From Microbacterium sp. (GTDB taxonomy: Bacteria; Actinomycetota; Actinomycetes; Actinomycetales; Microbacteriaceae): DNA of 64,000 nt. Positions 23,947 to 32,538 of the stretch are shown here, piece after piece. The notes beneath the pieces were generated by a model. The model worked only from the letters and a program-made list of their open reading frames with translations, did not search any database and was not told where the DNA came from. The DNA is taken from NCBI GenBank assembly GCA_017306415.1, contig JAFKIL010000004.1:186001-250000 (forward strand), in the 5' to 3' direction. A program made the translations under genes and the position numbers. Within the stretch, counting starts at the first letter, position 1. Every line of letters starts with the position of its first letter.

Positions 23947-24747
23947 ATGCCGCGCAGGGACCTCCGTCGCATCGCCGCCACGGTGGCCGCGGCATCCATC
24001 GCCCTCGTCCTCGCCGGCTGCGCGGGTGCCGGAGCCCAGCCGTCGCCGTCGTCATCCGCACCGGCCGACGCGCTCAGCGGAAGCCTCACCGTGTTCGCCG
24101 CGGCCTCGCTGAAGTCATCGTTCGACGCGGCGGTCGCCGAGTTCGTCAAGGAGCATCCGAAGGTCACCGTCGAGCCGGCGAACTACGACGGGTCGAGCAC
24201 GCTCGCGACCCAGATCATCGGCGGCGCCGAGGTCGACGTGTTCGCGTCGGCCGACGAGGCGAACATGAAGAAGGTCACCGACGGGGGTCTCGCCGTCGAC
24301 CCCACCGATTTCGCCACGAACACGCTCGTGATCGCGGTGCCGAAGGACAATCCCGCGAAGATCAGCGGCCTCGCCGACCTCGGAAAGGGCGGCGTCAAGG
24401 TCGTGCTGTGCGCCCCGGAGGTGCCGTGCGGGGCCGCGGCGAAGACCCTCCTCGCCAACGAGGGGGTGACGGTGACTCCGGCGAGCCTCGAGCAGAACGT
24501 CACGGCCGTCCTCACCAAGGTGCGGAACGGCGAGGCGGATGCGGGGCTCGTCTACCGCACCGACGTCAAGGGCGACGAACAGGTCGACGCGATCGTCCCC
24601 GCCGGCGCCGACAAGGTGGTCAACACCTATCCGATCGTGGCGCTGAAGGCTGCACCGGATGCCGCCGTGGCCCGGGCGTTCGTGGATTTCATCGTGGGCG
24701 CCAAGGGGCAGGACATCCTCGCGTCCTTCGGTTTCGGGGCGCCGTGA
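23947..24747 (+). CDS. modA: Molybdate ABC transporter substrate-binding lipoprotein ModA
   Basis: Extracytoplasmic lipoprotein of 266 residues. The signal peptide ends in the lipobox LAGC (Cys about 25), followed by a Ser/Pro linker. The mature part starts LTVFAAASLKSSFDAAVAEF, the ModA hallmark whose Ser residues bind molybdate. EVDVFASADEANMKKV and DAGLVYRTDVK are further family motifs. It overlaps modB (GTGA at 24744-24747). Tungstate is a possible co-substrate. Confidence 0.96.
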   Translation: MPRRDLRRIAATVAAASIALVLAGCAGAGAQPSPSSSAPADALSGSLTVFAAASLKSSFDAAVAEFVKEHPKVTVEPANYDGSSTLATQIIGGAEVDVFASADEANMKKVTDGGLAVDPTDFATNTLVIAVPKDNPAKISGLADLGKGGVKVVLCAPEVPCGAAAKTLLANEGVTVTPASLEQNVTAVLTKVRNGEADAGLVYRTDVKGDEQVDAIVPAGADKVVNTYPIVALKAAPDAAVARAFVDFIVGAKGQDILASFGFGAP

Positions 24748-25556
24748 GCCCTGGCGCCGCACGACGTTCGCGTGCGCGCGACGGATTCGTCCCGCCCATC
24801 ATCGCGGTGCCCGCGGTCCTCGGACTCGCTCTGCTGGTGCTGCCGCTGGCGGCCCTGGTCGCCCGCGTCGACTGGACCACGTTCTGGCCGGACATCACGT
24901 CGCAGCCGGCGCTCGACGCGCTGCGGCTGTCGTTCGTGACCGGGCTGATCGCGACGGTCGCGTGCACCATCCTGGGGGTGCCGCTCGCGCTCGTGATCGC
25001 CCGATCCGGTGCCCGCACCGCTGCCGTGCTGCGCGCGATCGTCACCGTGCCGCTCGTGCTCCCTCCGATGGTCGGAGGCATCGCGCTGCTGTTCCTGTTC
25101 GGCCGCCGCGGATGGTTCGGCGCCCTCGGCCTGCAGATCCCCTTCACGACCACGGCGGTCGTGATCGCGCAGACCTTCGTGGCGCTGCCGTTCCTCGTCC
25201 TCGCGCTGGAGGGCGCGCTGCGCACCTCCGGTGTCGCGTTCGAGCGCACGGCCGCGGCGCTCGGAGCGGGCCGGTGGACGATCCTGCGCCGCGTGACGCT
25301 CCCACTCGCCGCCCCCGGGCTGTTGGCCGGGGTCATCCTGTGCTTCGCCCGCGCGATCGGCGAGTTCGGCGCCACCGCGCTGTTCGCCGGGAACGCGCCA
25401 GGGGTCACCCAGACCATGCCTCTCGCGATCTACACCGCGTTCAACGGCGCGGGCGTCCCGCAGGGCACGGCGGTCGCGCTCGCGCTGCTGCTCCTGATCA
25501 CCGCGGTGGCGGTGCTGCTGCTCGTGCGCGCGTGGCGTCCCGGGACACCTCGATGA
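24744..25556 (+). CDS. modB: Molybdate ABC transporter permease ModB
   Basis: Inner-membrane permease of 270 residues with six hydrophobic segments. The EAA loop RTAAALGAGRWTILRRVTLPLAAPGLLAG, which contacts the ATPase, is clear, as is the family segment VLPPMVGGIALLFLFGRRGW. GTG start overlaps the modA stop and its stop overlaps the modC ATG (ATGA at 25553-25556), so the three subunits are co-translated. Confidence 0.95.
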   Translation: MSPGAARRSRARDGFVPPIIAVPAVLGLALLVLPLAALVARVDWTTFWPDITSQPALDALRLSFVTGLIATVACTILGVPLALVIARSGARTAAVLRAIVTVPLVLPPMVGGIALLFLFGRRGWFGALGLQIPFTTTAVVIAQTFVALPFLVLALEGALRTSGVAFERTAAALGAGRWTILRRVTLPLAAPGLLAGVILCFARAIGEFGATALFAGNAPGVTQTMPLAIYTAFNGAGVPQGTAVALALLLLITAVAVLLLVRAWRPGTPR

Positions 25557-26827
25557 CCGCGGTGGATGGGGGGCTCTCCGCGCGCGTCCGCGTGGAGCGG
25601 GGCGGGTTCCGGCTCGACGTCGCGCTCGCCGCGGATCCTGGCGAGACGGTCGCCGTGATGGGCCCGAGCGGTGCGGGCAAGTCCACGCTGCTCGGCGCGC
25701 TCGCCGGTCTCGTCCCCCTCGCCGGCGGAGAGGTGCGGGTGGGTGACCGCATCCTGGACGCCGCGGGCGGGCGCGGCGCCAGCGGGGATGCCGCGGGGCG
25801 TGGCTCGAGCGGGGATTCCGCGGGGCGCGGCGGCGCCGGGGATGCCGCGGACGGGCGCACCGGGGATGCCGCGGACGGGCGCGGCGCCAGCGGCGATGTC
25901 GCGGGCGGGCGCGGGCGCGCGGGCCGCGTCCGCGCCGGACGTGCCGCGGCCGGACGTGCCGCGGCCGGACGTGTCCACGTCGCGCCCGCCGCGCGTGGGG
26001 TCGTCCTGCTCGGGCAGGAGCCGCGCCTGTTCCCGCACCTGACGGTGCGTGAGAACGTCGCATTCGGCCCGCGTGCCCAGGGCGTGCCCGCCGTTCGGGC
26101 GCGTGCCGAGGCGGACGAGTGGCTGCGCCGGGTCGGGCTCCCCGACCGTGGCGGAGAGCGTCCGGGGGAGCTGTCGGGCGGGCAGCAGCAGCGCGTCGCG
26201 GTGGCTCGTGCCCTCGCGACGGGGCCGGAGGCGCTGCTGCTCGACGAGCCGCTCACATCCCTCGATCCCGAGACCGCGGGCGGCATCCGCGACGTGCTGC
26301 GTGAACTGCTCGGCACCGCGGTCGTCGCCACGCACGACGCACTCGACGCCGTCGTGCTCGCGCGGCGGCTCGTGGTCGTGGAGGACGGGCGGGTGGTGCA
26401 GTCGGGTCCGGTCCGCGAGGTGCTCGCCGCTCCCGCGACCCCCTACGTCGCCGCGATCGCCGGGGTGAACCGCGTGCTCGGCGTCGCCCGCGGCGGCCGC
26501 TGGGTGCGCGACGGCGTGGTGCTGGAGGCGTCGGATGCGGCATCCCGCGCCGCGGCAGCGGATGACGGCGTCGAGCTGGTCGCGATCTTCTCGCCGTCCG
26601 CCGCACGGCTCGTCCCCCTCGAGGCGCTCGGCACCGGCGCCGGGGACGGGGCGACGACGGTGCGGCGACTCGACCCCACTCCGGCGGGGGTGCGGGTGCG
26701 CACCGAGCTGTGCGACGTCGACATCCCGGTGGAGGATGCCGCGGGTCTCGCGTCCGGCTCGCCCGTCGGCGTCCGGGTCGCCGCGGCGGACGTGCGCCTT
26801 CGGCGCGCTGCTCAGCGGATCTCGTAG
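25553..26827 (+). CDS. modC: Molybdate ABC transporter ATPase ModC, with a low-complexity insertion
   Basis: ATPase of 424 residues. Walker A GPSGAGKST (about 38-46), Q-loop LLGQEPRLFPHLTVRENV, signature LSGGQQQRVAVARAL, Walker B ALLLDEPLTSLD and a C-terminal MOP/TOBE-like region are all present. Between Walker A and the Q-loop (about residues 70-142) lies a 70-residue insertion of Gly/Ala/Asp/Arg repeats (GASGDAAGRGSSGDSAGRGG and similar), encoded by tandem GGGGATGCCGCGG-like DNA. The frame stays open and all catalytic motifs survive, so it may still work. The 3' end overlaps the convergent PEBP gene by 16 bp. Confidence 0.9.
   Translation: MTAVDGGLSARVRVERGGFRLDVALAADPGETVAVMGPSGAGKSTLLGALAGLVPLAGGEVRVGDRILDAAGGRGASGDAAGRGSSGDSAGRGGAGDAADGRTGDAADGRGASGDVAGGRGRAGRVRAGRAAAGRAAAGRVHVAPAARGVVLLGQEPRLFPHLTVRENVAFGPRAQGVPAVRARAEADEWLRRVGLPDRGGERPGELSGGQQQRVAVARALATGPEALLLDEPLTSLDPETAGGIRDVLRELLGTAVVATHDALDAVVLARRLVVVEDGRVVQSGPVREVLAAPATPYVAAIAGVNRVLGVARGGRWVRDGVVLEASDAASRAAAADDGVELVAIFSPSAARLVPLEALGTGAGDGATTVRRLDPTPAGVRVRTELCDVDIPVEDAAGLASGSPVGVRVAAADVRLRRAAQRIS
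25767..25980 (+). repeat. In-frame GC-rich minisatellite inside modC
   Basis: Two imperfect unit types occur: GGGGATGCCGCGGaCGGGCGC-like units (about 25790-25900) and three copies near CGGACGTGCCGCGGC (25939-25975). All copies keep the modC reading frame. They encode the Gly/Ala/Asp/Arg insertion between Walker A and the Q-loop. Confidence 0.8.
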
Positions 26828-27378
26828 GTGCCGTCGAGGCGCGCGCGGGCGATCACGTGCCCCGCCATCGCCCGGATCGTGTCGTCGAGGCGGAATATGC
26901 CGGGCAGGTCGACGGGCTCGGCCAGGGCGAACAGCTGGAAGACGTAGGAGTGCGGTCCGTGCGAGCGGACCGGAAGCGGTCCCGCGTAGCCGCGGCGTCC
27001 GAGTCCACCCGCCCCGTGCACGAGTCCGTCGACGGGGCTGGGGTTCGCGAGACCGTTCTCGGGGATGCCGCCGAGGGCGGGATCGATACCCCGTGTGAGC
27101 GCGTGGGTCGCCGGTCTGCTGAGCGGCACGTCGGGGTCCTGCACGATGAGGACGAGCTCGCGGGTCGCGGCCGGCGGGGCCGTCCACGTCAGGGCGGGGG
27201 AGATGTTCTCGCCCCGGAGCCTGCCGCGATGACGCTCGGGGATCGCGGCGCCGTGGTCGAACGCCGGACTGGAGAGCGTGAAGCTCTCGGGCGCCTGGAG
27301 GTCGGGGTGCGCCCAGGCGAGGGTGTCGTGTCCCGCGCGCCGGTTGCGCAGCAGGACGCCGAGGGGATTGGCGGGCAT
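26812..27378 (-). CDS. YbhB/YbcL-family PEBP-like protein
   Basis: Phosphatidylethanolamine-binding-protein fold, 188 residues, no signal peptide. The ligand-site motifs are LVLIVQDPDVPLSRPATH and GPHSYVFQLFALAEPVDLP; GENISPALTW opens the domain as usual. Bacterial members have no agreed function; kinase-inhibitor and small-ligand roles have been proposed. The ATG at 27376-27378 follows AGAAAGAG. It is downstream of an MFS gene on the same strand, 68 bp apart. Confidence 0.88.
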   Translation of the reverse strand: MPANPLGVLLRNRRAGHDTLAWAHPDLQAPESFTLSSPAFDHGAAIPERHRGRLRGENISPALTWTAPPAATRELVLIVQDPDVPLSRPATHALTRGIDPALGGIPENGLANPSPVDGLVHGAGGLGRRGYAGPLPVRSHGPHSYVFQLFALAEPVDLPGIFRLDDTIRAMAGHVIARARLDGTYEIR

Positions 27379-27446
27379 GGGGTCTCTTTCTCGAAGCGGG
27401 TCGGGCTCGGAACGGTCGGGCTCGGAACGGGCGGGCTCGGAGCGGG

Positions 27447-28856
27447 TCAGGCCGCGGGTGCGGTCCGGTCGGGGGTACGCAGCGCGCGGTCGACGATGGT
27501 CAACGCGGTCGCGACGACACTGACACCGATCATGATGATGCCGATGACATGGACGCCGGCGTCGCTCGCTTCGGTGTGGAACACGATTCCGGTGACCGCG
27601 GACGAGGCGATGGATCCGAGGTATCCGAAGGTGCGGAAGAGTCCCGACGCCACACCGAGCTGCTCGGCCGGTGCCTGGAGGTAGAGGGCGAGCTGATTGC
27701 CGCTCGATGCGGTGCCGAGCACGACGCCGAAGATCACGGTGATCAGGACGATCCATCCGATGCCAGAGTCCGACGTGAGGAACAGCACCCCCACGGAGCC
27801 GACGAGGCTCGCGACGGCGGCGACGATGAGGGGTCCGCGCACGAGGTTCCGCCGCGAGATCGGGGCCACCACGATCCCGGAGATCACGCTCATCGGCAGC
27901 AGCAGCAGGCCGGCCGCGAGGGCGGACATGCCCCGGGCGGCCTCCATCCACTGGGTGATGCCGTACATCACCACGTACACGCACAGCGCGACCAGGGCGA
28001 ACCTCAGGTAGGTGCGGGTCAGGGACGCGTTGCGAACGAGCAGATGGATGTCGAGGAAGGGCGACGCCGCCCGCAGCTCCCAGAACGTCAGCGCGACGAA
28101 CAGGACCACGGCCGCCGCCAACAGCAGCCAGATCGGGTTCTGCAGGCTGAACAGGAAGCCGAGCAGGGCCGTCATCGCCAGCGCGAAGACGAGGATGCCG
28201 AGCAGGTCGATGCTCGACACCACGCCCCGGACGGAGCGGGGCGCGCCCGGGGCGGGGTCGCGGGGGACCCACATCAGCGCCGCGACCAGCGCGATCGCCG
28301 CGACCGGGACGTTGACGAGGAACACCCACCGCCATCCGACGGTCTGCACGAGAACGCCGCCGATCGGGAGGCCCAGCGCCGCGGTGGCCAGCGCGGAGAT
28401 CTGGAGGCCGCCGAGCACGCCGCCGGGCGGCTTCGTCATCCCCGCGGTCGCGGCGCGGCGCTGGATGAGCATCATGGCGGACGGGTACGCGCACGAGGTG
28501 CCGAGGCCGATCAGAACCCGTGCGATCAGGACCGCCGCGAGATTCGGCCCCGCCCCGCCGAGCGCGCCGCCGAGCAGCACGAGCACGATGCCGGCGAGGA
28601 ACACGCGGCGGGCGCCGAAGACGGCGGCGAGCTTGCCGGCCGTCGGCTGCGCGATCGCGCTCGCGAGGTACAGCGCGGTGACGAGCGATGCCGTCTGGCC
28701 GATCGGCACGTCCAGACCCGTCGCGATCGGCACGAGCGCGGTCGCGATCATCGAGCTGTTGACCGGGTTCAGCGCGGAGCCGATGTAGAGCGGGGTCGTG
28801 AATCGCCAGGAGAAGGGGCGGCCCGCGTCGATGGCGCGGACGGAGGGGGATGGCAT
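27447..28856 (-). CDS. MFS transporter, DHA2-type drug exporter
   Basis: Membrane transporter of 469 residues with 12-14 helices. NPVNSSMIATALVPIATGL at the first helix and GAPRSVRGV in the central loop suggest a DHA2-like exporter, and ALGLPIGGVLVQTVGWRWVFLVNVP is motif C. It is divergent from a MarR gene with only 90 bp between them, holding two palindromes, so its expression is probably controlled by that regulator. Substrate unknown. Confidence 0.9.
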   Translation of the reverse strand: MPSPSVRAIDAGRPFSWRFTTPLYIGSALNPVNSSMIATALVPIATGLDVPIGQTASLVTALYLASAIAQPTAGKLAAVFGARRVFLAGIVLVLLGGALGGAGPNLAAVLIARVLIGLGTSCAYPSAMMLIQRRAATAGMTKPPGGVLGGLQISALATAALGLPIGGVLVQTVGWRWVFLVNVPVAAIALVAALMWVPRDPAPGAPRSVRGVVSSIDLLGILVFALAMTALLGFLFSLQNPIWLLLAAAVVLFVALTFWELRAASPFLDIHLLVRNASLTRTYLRFALVALCVYVVMYGITQWMEAARGMSALAAGLLLLPMSVISGIVVAPISRRNLVRGPLIVAAVASLVGSVGVLFLTSDSGIGWIVLITVIFGVVLGTASSGNQLALYLQAPAEQLGVASGLFRTFGYLGSIASSAVTGIVFHTEASDAGVHVIGIIMIGVSVVATALTIVDRALRTPDRTAPAA

Positions 28857-28903
28857 GGGCGTTCTCCGAGGACGATGCCGTCATCGATCCGGATGGATCG
28901 ATG

Positions 28904-28941
28904 TTTAGGTGTACTAAAGACTTTCTTTTAGGTAGACTAAT
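28904..28941. promoter_or_regulatory. Two operators in the MFS/marR divergent promoter
   Basis: TTTAGGTGTACTAAA (28904-28918) and TTTAGGTAGACTAAT (28927-28941) share the half-sites TTTAG/CTAAA and are 23 bp apart. The second overlaps a -10-like TAGACT (28933-28938) whose start point would be at or next to the marR ATG at 28947, so the regulator is probably leaderless and autoregulated. Confidence 0.75.
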
Positions 28942-28946
28942 GAACT

Positions 28947-29402
28947 ATGGACCGGGACGCAAGCCGCACGGAGACCGGCGACGTCGAGGATGCCGGGCTC
29001 GGCGCCCAGGTGCGCTCCACCGTCTCCCGGCTCTATCGCCGGTTCCGCAGCGAGCGGCCCGAGGGCAGCCTGGGGGATGCGGCGCTCGACGTCCTCCTCC
29101 GGCTCCACAAGAGCGGGCCGCAGACCCTCACCGAGCTCAGCGAGTACGGCCAGGTGGCACCCGCATCGATGAGCCAGAGCGTCAACCGGCTCACCTCGGC
29201 GGGCTATGCCGTGCGCACCCCCGATCCGGACGACGGGCGGAAGGTGCGGTTCCGCATCACGGCGGAGGGCGCCGAGGTCGCCCATGCGACGCGGGCACAG
29301 CGTCATGCCTGGCTGGATGCCCACCTGGGCGGACTGAGCGAAGACGATCAGCGGGCGATCGCGCACGCGTGCGCGCTGCTCAGCCGCATCGCCGACTCCT
29401 GA
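28947..29402 (+). CDS. MarR-family transcriptional regulator
   Basis: A 151-residue winged-helix regulator. The HTH reads QTLTELSEYGQVAPASMSQSVNRLTSAGYAVR and the wing TPDPDDGRKVRFRITAEGAE. It is divergent from an MFS exporter and very likely represses both genes through the TTTAG-CTAAA palindromes. No ribosome site is visible; the ATG lies at the probable transcript start. It is a different lineage from the MarR protein at 3865-4362, whose operators are GTTGA-TCAAC. Confidence 0.92.
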   Translation: MDRDASRTETGDVEDAGLGAQVRSTVSRLYRRFRSERPEGSLGDAALDVLLRLHKSGPQTLTELSEYGQVAPASMSQSVNRLTSAGYAVRTPDPDDGRKVRFRITAEGAEVAHATRAQRHAWLDAHLGGLSEDDQRAIAHACALLSRIADS

Positions 29403-29433
29403 TCCGGGTGGCCCGGCCCCGTAGACTCCCGGG

Positions 29434-30036
29434 GTGTCCCGCATCCGACCGTTCCGCCCGGGCGACGAAGCCGCACTCGCCGACATCTGCCTGCGGACCG
29501 CAGACCTGGGTGGGGACGCGACGGGTCTGCTCGACGACGACCGCCTGTGGGCCGAGGTCTTCGTGCTGCCGTACGTCGCGCGGCATCCGGACCTGACCTT
29601 CGTGGTCGAGACCGACGATGGCCGTGTCGCCGGCTACATCGTGGGCGCCCCCGACACGGACGACTTCGAGCGGTGGTTCCGCACGGAGTGGTGGCCTCGC
29701 GTGGCGGCCGGGTGGCCGCTCCCCGCCGCGGAGCGGACGCGGCAGGACGGGCTCCTGCGCTACGCCTACGGTCGCGGGGCGGAGCCCGATCCGTACCAGT
29801 CCGACGGGTACCCGGCGCATCTGCACATCGATCTCCTCCCCGAGCTGCAGGGGGAGGGGTGGGGCCGTCGTCTCATCCAGACGCTGGCGGAGGCGCTGCG
29901 GGAGCGTGGCGTCGCCGGCGTCCACCTGGTCGCGGGCGCCGACAACGCCGGGGCGGTCGCCTTCTACCCGCGCGTGGGCTTCGTCCCGCTGCCCGGGCCG
30001 CCGTCGGTGCGGGCGTTCGGGATGCGCCTCTCCTAG
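29434..30036 (+). CDS. GNAT-family N-acetyltransferase
   Basis: Acetyltransferase of 200 residues. The acetyl-CoA loop is LPELQGEGWGRRLIQTLAEAL (Q/RxxGxG form), after the strand AHLHIDLL, and the C-terminal GADNAGAVAFYPRVGF is the usual end of the fold. The N-terminal half, with FRTEWWPRVAAGWPL, resembles acetyltransferases once annotated with O-GlcNAcases. GTG start, 31 bp after the marR gene. Substrate unknown. Confidence 0.85.
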   Translation: MSRIRPFRPGDEAALADICLRTADLGGDATGLLDDDRLWAEVFVLPYVARHPDLTFVVETDDGRVAGYIVGAPDTDDFERWFRTEWWPRVAAGWPLPAAERTRQDGLLRYAYGRGAEPDPYQSDGYPAHLHIDLLPELQGEGWGRRLIQTLAEALRERGVAGVHLVAGADNAGAVAFYPRVGFVPLPGPPSVRAFGMRLS

Positions 30037-30596
30037 TCGCCGTCCTCGGACGGCGCCCCGTCGCCCAGGGTGCGGACGCGGCGCCGCTCGCGCAGCGGCG
30101 CGACGCCCGTGTCGCCCACGATCCGCGCGTCGTCCTTCACCGCGCCGTCCTCGCGCCATCCGTGACGCTCGTAGAAGGCCGCGGCGCGCTCGTTCCCGTC
30201 GAGCACCCACAGGGATGCCTCCCGGTAGCCGGCCGCCACGAGCGCGTCCTCGGCTGCGATCATGAGGGCGTGGCCGACGCCGGTCGACCAGTGCGACGGC
30301 AGCGTGTAGATCGCGTAGAGCTCGCCCCGATCCGGGCCGCCGTCATCGCGCGACGGTCCGGTGGAAGCCCAGCCGACGACGGCGCCGTCGATCTCCGCGA
30401 CGAGCTGCGTTGTGCGCGGGTCGGCGGTGTACTCGTTCCAGCGCTCCGCCCGCACCTGGGCTTCGCGGTCGACGTCCATGCGGTCCAGGAGCACGGGGTC
30501 GATGAGATCGGCGTAGGCGGCGCGCCACGTGTGGACGCGGACGACGGCGATCGCGCGGGCATCCGCCCGGGTGGCGGCTCGGACGACGACGGTCAT
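30033..30596 (-). CDS. GNAT-family N-acetyltransferase
   Basis: A 187-residue acetyltransferase, convergent with the previous one and overlapping its stop by 4 bp. Its N-terminus VVRAATRADARAIAVVRVHTWRAAYADLI is typical of a large GNAT group, ELYAIYTLPSHWSTGVGHALM is the CoA loop, and NERAAAFYERHGW the C-terminal motif. The last 35 residues are a basic tail. Substrate unknown. Confidence 0.87.
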   Translation of the reverse strand: MTVVVRAATRADARAIAVVRVHTWRAAYADLIDPVLLDRMDVDREAQVRAERWNEYTADPRTTQLVAEIDGAVVGWASTGPSRDDGGPDRGELYAIYTLPSHWSTGVGHALMIAAEDALVAAGYREASLWVLDGNERAAAFYERHGWREDGAVKDDARIVGDTGVAPLRERRRVRTLGDGAPSEDGD

Positions 30597-30630
30597 GGAT
30601 CGACGCTAGCGCGCACCCGTCCGCGGGTCG

Positions 30631-32538
30631 CTACCCGGCGAGGCGGCCGTCCTCGAGACGGACGATGCGGTCCACGGACGCCGCGGGCACGTCGACGTGC
30701 GAGATCAGCAGCACCGCCTGCTGCGGGCCGACCGCTCCCAGCAGATCGCCGAGCAGTGCGTCGGATGCCGTGGGGTCGACGCCCGCGGTCGGCTCGTCGA
30801 GCACGAGCACCGGGAATCCGGCGAGGACGGCGCGGGCGAGCGCGAGGCGCTGCGCCTGTCCGCCGGACACCAGCGCTCCGCGCTCGCCGACGCGCGCGTC
30901 GAGCCCTCCGCGGTCGCGCACCCATGACGCGAGCCGCACGCGGTCCAGGACGCTCCACAGCTCGGCGTCGTCTGCGGTGTCGTGCGCGAAGAGGAGGTTC
31001 TGCCTGATGGACTCGTCGAACAGGTACGGCGCCTGCTCGCACAGCCCGACCACACGGCGCACCTCGTCGGGCGGGAGCGTGCGCGCCTCGACCCCGTCGA
31101 TACGGTACGACCCGGTGTACTCGAGGAACCGCACCAGCACGTGGGCGAGCGTGGTCTTTCCGGCCCCGCTCGGTCCGGTGACGAGGACGCGCTCGCCGGG
31201 CCGCAGCTGCAGATCCACGTCGCGGAGCCGGCCCTCCTCGTCGTCCTCGGCCGCGTGGGGCCAGCGCGCGGCGACGCCGGACAGCGCGATCCCGACCCCG
31301 AGCTGCGCGGTCGAGGTCTGCGCGGCGCCGCGGCCCGCCTCCTCGGGCCCGGCCTCCTCGGCCCCCTCGCGCCCGGGCTCGTCGGGCCCCGGCTCCTCGT
31401 GCCCGGGCTCGTCGGTGCCGGGATGTCCGTTCCCGCGCTGCGCATCCGTCGCATCGCGATCGACCGCGGTCTCGGCGGGGATCTCCGCCGGGATCCGCGA
31501 GGGCACCGTCTCGGCGATGCGCGTGGCCGCCGCCCGCACCTGCCGCCAGGACGCGAGAGCCAGGGGCACGGGTCCGAACACCTCGAACACGGCCATCGGC
31601 AGCAGCACGACCACGGCGAGGGCCGGGCCCGTGAATCCCCCCTGGCCGAGGGCGGGCATCGCGATGACGAGGGTGAGCAGCGACGCCGCGCCCGCGAGCA
31701 GCGACACGGCTCCGGCCGTGAGGGCCTGGGCCGTCGCGCGTCGGACGACGGCGCCGCGCAGGGCGTCGTCGGCGGCGCGGATGCGGCGGGCCGAGGCATC
31801 CGTCGCCTCGTAGGCGGCGAGCACCTCGAGGTTCGTGAGCTGGTCGAGGAGGGCGTCGGAGAGGCGGGCGCGCAGCGGCGCGATGGATCGCTCCGCGCGT
31901 GCTCCGACGGCCCATCCGAGCCACACGGCCAGGGCGAACGCGACCGCCAGGCACGCGAACAGGATGAGCGCGGCCGGCACGGACAGGAACGCGGTGAAGA
32001 CGACGCTCGCCACGGCGGCGAGACCCGCGACGGCGAGCGGATGCACGACGCGCAGGGGCAGGTTCTGGAGTTCATCCACGTCGTCCACGAGGTTCGACAG
32101 GAGCGCGCCGCGGCGCGTGCGGCCGAGTCCGTCCGGTGCGAGGGGGACGAGGCGTCGCACGAGCCCCGCCCGCACCGACGCCAGCTGGGCGAGCGTGGCG
32201 TCGTGCCCGGTGAGACGCTCGAGGTAGCGGAAGACGCCGCGTCCGAGCGCGAAGGCGCGCACCGCGACGATGACCGCGGACAGGTACAGCAGCTCGGGGC
32301 GCTCGGCCGCGCGTGCGATCAGCCATGCGCTCGCGGCGAGCAGCGCGATCGCCGAGACCGCGGTGCCGATGCCGGCGAGCACGGACGGCGCGAACGCCCG
32401 GAGCGGCGGCTGCGCGCTGCGCAGGACGGCATGGGTGTCGGCGTCCAGCGACCCGCTGGCGGGGACGTCGGCGCCGTCGCCCTGGTGGGTCCCGGGCCCA
32501 GGGACGGATGCCGCGGACGCGGCGCTGCGGGCGCTCAT
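30631..32538 (-). CDS. cydC: Thiol reductant ABC exporter subunit CydC
   Basis: Half of the CydDC transporter, which exports glutathione/cysteine-type reductants or otherwise supports haem and cytochrome bd assembly. The 635-residue protein has a six-helix ABC exporter domain (to about residue 330), an acidic Pro/Gly linker with repeated DEPG units (about 355-400), and an ATPase with Walker A GPSGAGKTT, signature VSGGQAQRLALARAV (Val in place of the usual Leu) and Walker B VLVLDEPTAGVD. Its ATG overlaps the cydD stop (ATGA at 32535-32538). Last gene of cydABDC. Confidence 0.93.
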   Translation of the reverse strand: MSARSAASAASVPGPGTHQGDGADVPASGSLDADTHAVLRSAQPPLRAFAPSVLAGIGTAVSAIALLAASAWLIARAAERPELLYLSAVIVAVRAFALGRGVFRYLERLTGHDATLAQLASVRAGLVRRLVPLAPDGLGRTRRGALLSNLVDDVDELQNLPLRVVHPLAVAGLAAVASVVFTAFLSVPAALILFACLAVAFALAVWLGWAVGARAERSIAPLRARLSDALLDQLTNLEVLAAYEATDASARRIRAADDALRGAVVRRATAQALTAGAVSLLAGAASLLTLVIAMPALGQGGFTGPALAVVVLLPMAVFEVFGPVPLALASWRQVRAAATRIAETVPSRIPAEIPAETAVDRDATDAQRGNGHPGTDEPGHEEPGPDEPGREGAEEAGPEEAGRGAAQTSTAQLGVGIALSGVAARWPHAAEDDEEGRLRDVDLQLRPGERVLVTGPSGAGKTTLAHVLVRFLEYTGSYRIDGVEARTLPPDEVRRVVGLCEQAPYLFDESIRQNLLFAHDTADDAELWSVLDRVRLASWVRDRGGLDARVGERGALVSGGQAQRLALARAVLAGFPVLVLDEPTAGVDPTASDALLGDLLGAVGPQQAVLLISHVDVPAASVDRIVRLEDGRLAG

